Positions 62,774 through 64,000 of a stretch of DNA of 64,000 bases are shown here, in pieces; the stretch's first letter is position 1, and each line of letters starts with the position of its first letter. Source of the DNA: Hyphomonadaceae bacterium (GTDB taxonomy: Bacteria > Pseudomonadota > Alphaproteobacteria > Caulobacterales > Hyphomonadaceae); contig JANSWU010000007.1 of assembly GCA_024743315.1 (NCBI GenBank), positions 62,001 through 126,000 on the forward strand, written 5' to 3'. Under the pieces are notes generated by a model. That model searched no databases and was not told where the DNA came from. It saw nothing but the letters and a program-made list of their open reading frames with translations. The translations under genes and the position numbers were made by a program.

Positions 62774-63073
62774 ATGTTGCGCGTGTCGTTTATACATGCG
62801 ACGCGCCGGGGAGACGCGAATTTGCTAAATATCGATCAGCATTTGGGCGCGCGAATTGCTTCTGCTCGCAAGGCTTTGGGAAAGAGCCAGGCTGAGCTTG
62901 CTGAGACAATCGAAGTTTCTGAAGAGCACTACGCACAAATCGAAATGGGACAGGTACGCATTCGGGCAATCGAGCTATCTCTCCTGGCGCATGCGCTGGG
63001 ACGATCAATCAAATGGTTGTACGAAGGTTTGCCGGGGCAGGAGGCGTTTGACGATCTCGGTCAAGGGCGCTGA
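62774..63073 (+). CDS. XRE family helix-turn-helix protein
   Basis: 99 residues with a Cro/CI-type helix-turn-helix at about 25-85: LGARIASARKALGKSQAELAETIEVSEEHYAQIEMG (short forms ALGKSQAELAETIEVSEEHY and AHALGRSIKWLY). The weakly conserved first 20 residues may mean that a later start is used. It is preceded by a 265-base gap in which I see nothing else, and its 3' end abuts a convergent small gene. Confidence 0.8.
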   Translation: MLRVSFIHATRRGDANLLNIDQHLGARIASARKALGKSQAELAETIEVSEEHYAQIEMGQVRIRAIELSLLAHALGRSIKWLYEGLPGQEAFDDLGQGR

Positions 63074-63280
63074 TCAGTTTGATTGCGATTTCTTTTCGAC
63101 GTGCAATTCCATTTCCGCGGCGACTCGGCGCAGGGCAGATTCCGCGGCTCCGAGGCTGATCTCAAGATCTCGAAGGGCTTCTGATGAGACGGGACCAAGG
63201 TCGTCTTTGACCCAGGCAATCGCGCGCAGCATGTCTGCAACATATTCTATGTCTTCAATAGAAAGTTGCCTGTCCGCCAT
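63074..63280 (-). CDS. small helical protein
   Basis: 68 residues, probably two amphipathic helices (SIEDIEYVADMLRAIAW and LEISLGAAESALRRVAAEMEL). It abuts the XRE gene tail to tail (one base between the coding ends) and begins at ATG 63280 in front of an AT-rich gap with a 15-bp palindrome. Function unknown; it looks real from its fit and codon use. Confidence 0.6.
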   Translation of the reverse strand: MADRQLSIEDIEYVADMLRAIAWVKDDLGPVSSEALRDLEISLGAAESALRRVAAEMELHVEKKSQSN

Positions 63281-63332
63281 AGCTAAAAACTTTCGCCCTT
63301 ATTGCCCAACGTTATTATTAACCATTCGTCAC

Positions 63333-63347
63333 TCAGTTTGAAACTGA
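63333..63347. promoter_or_regulatory. palindrome in AT-rich promoter gap
   Basis: TCAGTTT-G-AAACTGA is a perfect 15-bp inverted repeat in the 149-base AT-rich gap between the two minus-strand genes at 63074 and 63430, upstream of the small helical protein. It could be the operator of the nearby XRE-type protein, which is an inference. Confidence 0.4.
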
Positions 63348-63429
63348 ATGCAACCATTGGCTGCCCAGATTCTCAAAATTTTTTGCGGGTTGCAACAAGT
63401 CCTAGAGCCGAAATCTCTCCGTTTACTTG

Positions 63430-64000
63430 TCAAATCACTCTCAGTAGCGCGACATTTGCCTGCTTCTGGATGAGGTCAAGCAAGGTATTCGGCGAGCAAT
63501 AAGCGCAGAACAAATCGCCCTTCGGGGCTTGTATAACCGGAAGACCGACACGTGCGGCTTCGCGCTTCATCTCGTTGCGCCAGTGAAGCGATGAGTCTGC
63601 GCCGATCAGCGCTGTGCCATTGATCCCGTCAAAAAACCCATCCTTGAGGGTTGGGTCGTCACTCAGGCACATCATCGTATCGTAGTAGAGCTGTGCGGCG
63701 TCTGTTCTGAGCGCGAATTCGCCCGCCTGACGATAATCGTCTTCATTGGTGCGGATATATTTAAGATCGTGCGCATTCTTCGAGTAAATGTGCGAGTAAA
63801 ACGCCACCGGGTCCTTTCGGATCAAAAGCTTCATGCCTTGATAAGCCACAGTGAGACCGCTTTTGCTGGAGACGATCTGCTTCAACATGGTTCTGAACCA
63901 ATTCGGTGTGAAGACTTGCCAAATATCCTGGTTGAACATTGGGTTGGCAAAGATCGTATAGGTGATCTCTGGGGCAATATGGACAAGGCGATAAATCACC
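63430..64000 (-). CDS. possible alpha/beta-hydrolase-fold protein, 5'-partial
   Basis: At least 189 codons of a minus-strand gene that enters from the right edge. The C-terminal end (GADSSLHWRNEMKREAARVGLPVIQAPKGDLFCAYC, seen as VGLPVIQAPKGDLFC and SPNTLLDLIQK) looks like the last strands and the His-region loop of an alpha/beta hydrolase, preceded by a helical cap-like segment. The catalytic Ser lies outside the window, and the usual GH pair near the end is GD, so the activity is unsure. Confidence 0.45.
   Translation of the reverse strand, partial: VIYRLVHIAPEITYTIFANPMFNQDIWQVFTPNWFRTMLKQIVSSKSGLTVAYQGMKLLIRKDPVAFYSHIYSKNAHDLKYIRTNEDDYRQAGEFALRTDAAQLYYDTMMCLSDDPTLKDGFFDGINGTALIGADSSLHWRNEMKREAARVGLPVIQAPKGDLFCAYCSPNTLLDLIQKQANVALLRVI

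Overview
The window is a stretch of ordinary chromosome from an alphaproteobacterium, most likely a marine, prosthecate-type lineage such as Hyphomonadaceae/Maricaulales. The lineage is an inference. It rests on the moderately high GC, the recA-alaS order, a CIRCE-controlled groESL, MucR, Usg and the domain families DUF2093, DUF1491, DUF2336 and DUF6456. I found no rRNA, tRNA, insertion sequence, prophage, integrase or CRISPR array. Genes are densely packed, often with 4-base start/stop overlaps, and the few gaps are rich in structured DNA.

Layout. 1-7.1 kb: start of a flavin monooxygenase, two hotdog thioesterases, a histone-deacetylase-family amidohydrolase, RecQ, a MATE exporter, PyrD and a DUF952 protein. 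7.2-13.9 kb: an S24/LexA-like regulator, a LysR regulator, a candidate anti-Shine-Dalgarno small RNA, TtcA, an ArsM-type methyltransferase, a secreted S9 peptidase and a GIY-YIG protein. 13.9-24 kb: RNase HII, quinone oxidoreductase, M23 peptidase, DUF2093, recA, alaS, a GST, TrhO and a conserved protein of unknown function, with dispersed structured repeats in the gaps. 24-32.6 kb: CaiB/BaiF CoA-transferase, a divergent PEP carboxylase-like protein, a thiolase, 3-oxoacid CoA-transferase A/B, and a WYL regulator divergent from a GST. 32.8-40.6 kb: groESL with CIRCE, Usg, a PPOX-fold protein, a serine hydrolase, an MFS transporter, a DoxX-like protein and a DUF2336 protein. 40.7-48.6 kb: a ten-gene Mrp/Mbh-like cation-proton antiporter operon. 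48.8-64 kb: MucR, a 38-bp perfect palindrome, a PAS protein, a DnaA-domain-IV-only protein with a DUF6456 partner, SufE, a histidine kinase, DUF1491, RF3, a peptide-binding lipoprotein, DUF3667, an RluA-family synthase, an AbgT transporter, an XRE regulator and a partial possible alpha/beta hydrolase.

How the genes work together. The clearest multi-gene machine is the antiporter operon. It has the gene order of the membrane arm of archaeal membrane-bound hydrogenase (E-F-G, split MrpA C-terminus, B, C, D) and adds two more MrpD-like pumps and a small unknown membrane protein. The CoA-transferase/thiolase block suggests acetoacetate or other 3-oxoacid use. RecA, RecQ, RNase HII and the GIY-YIG protein are genome-maintenance functions. 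The most unusual non-coding signals are the CCTCC-loop small RNA at about 8.95-9.06 kb, two families of folded intergenic repeats, the recA promoter palindrome and the 38-bp palindrome next to mucR.
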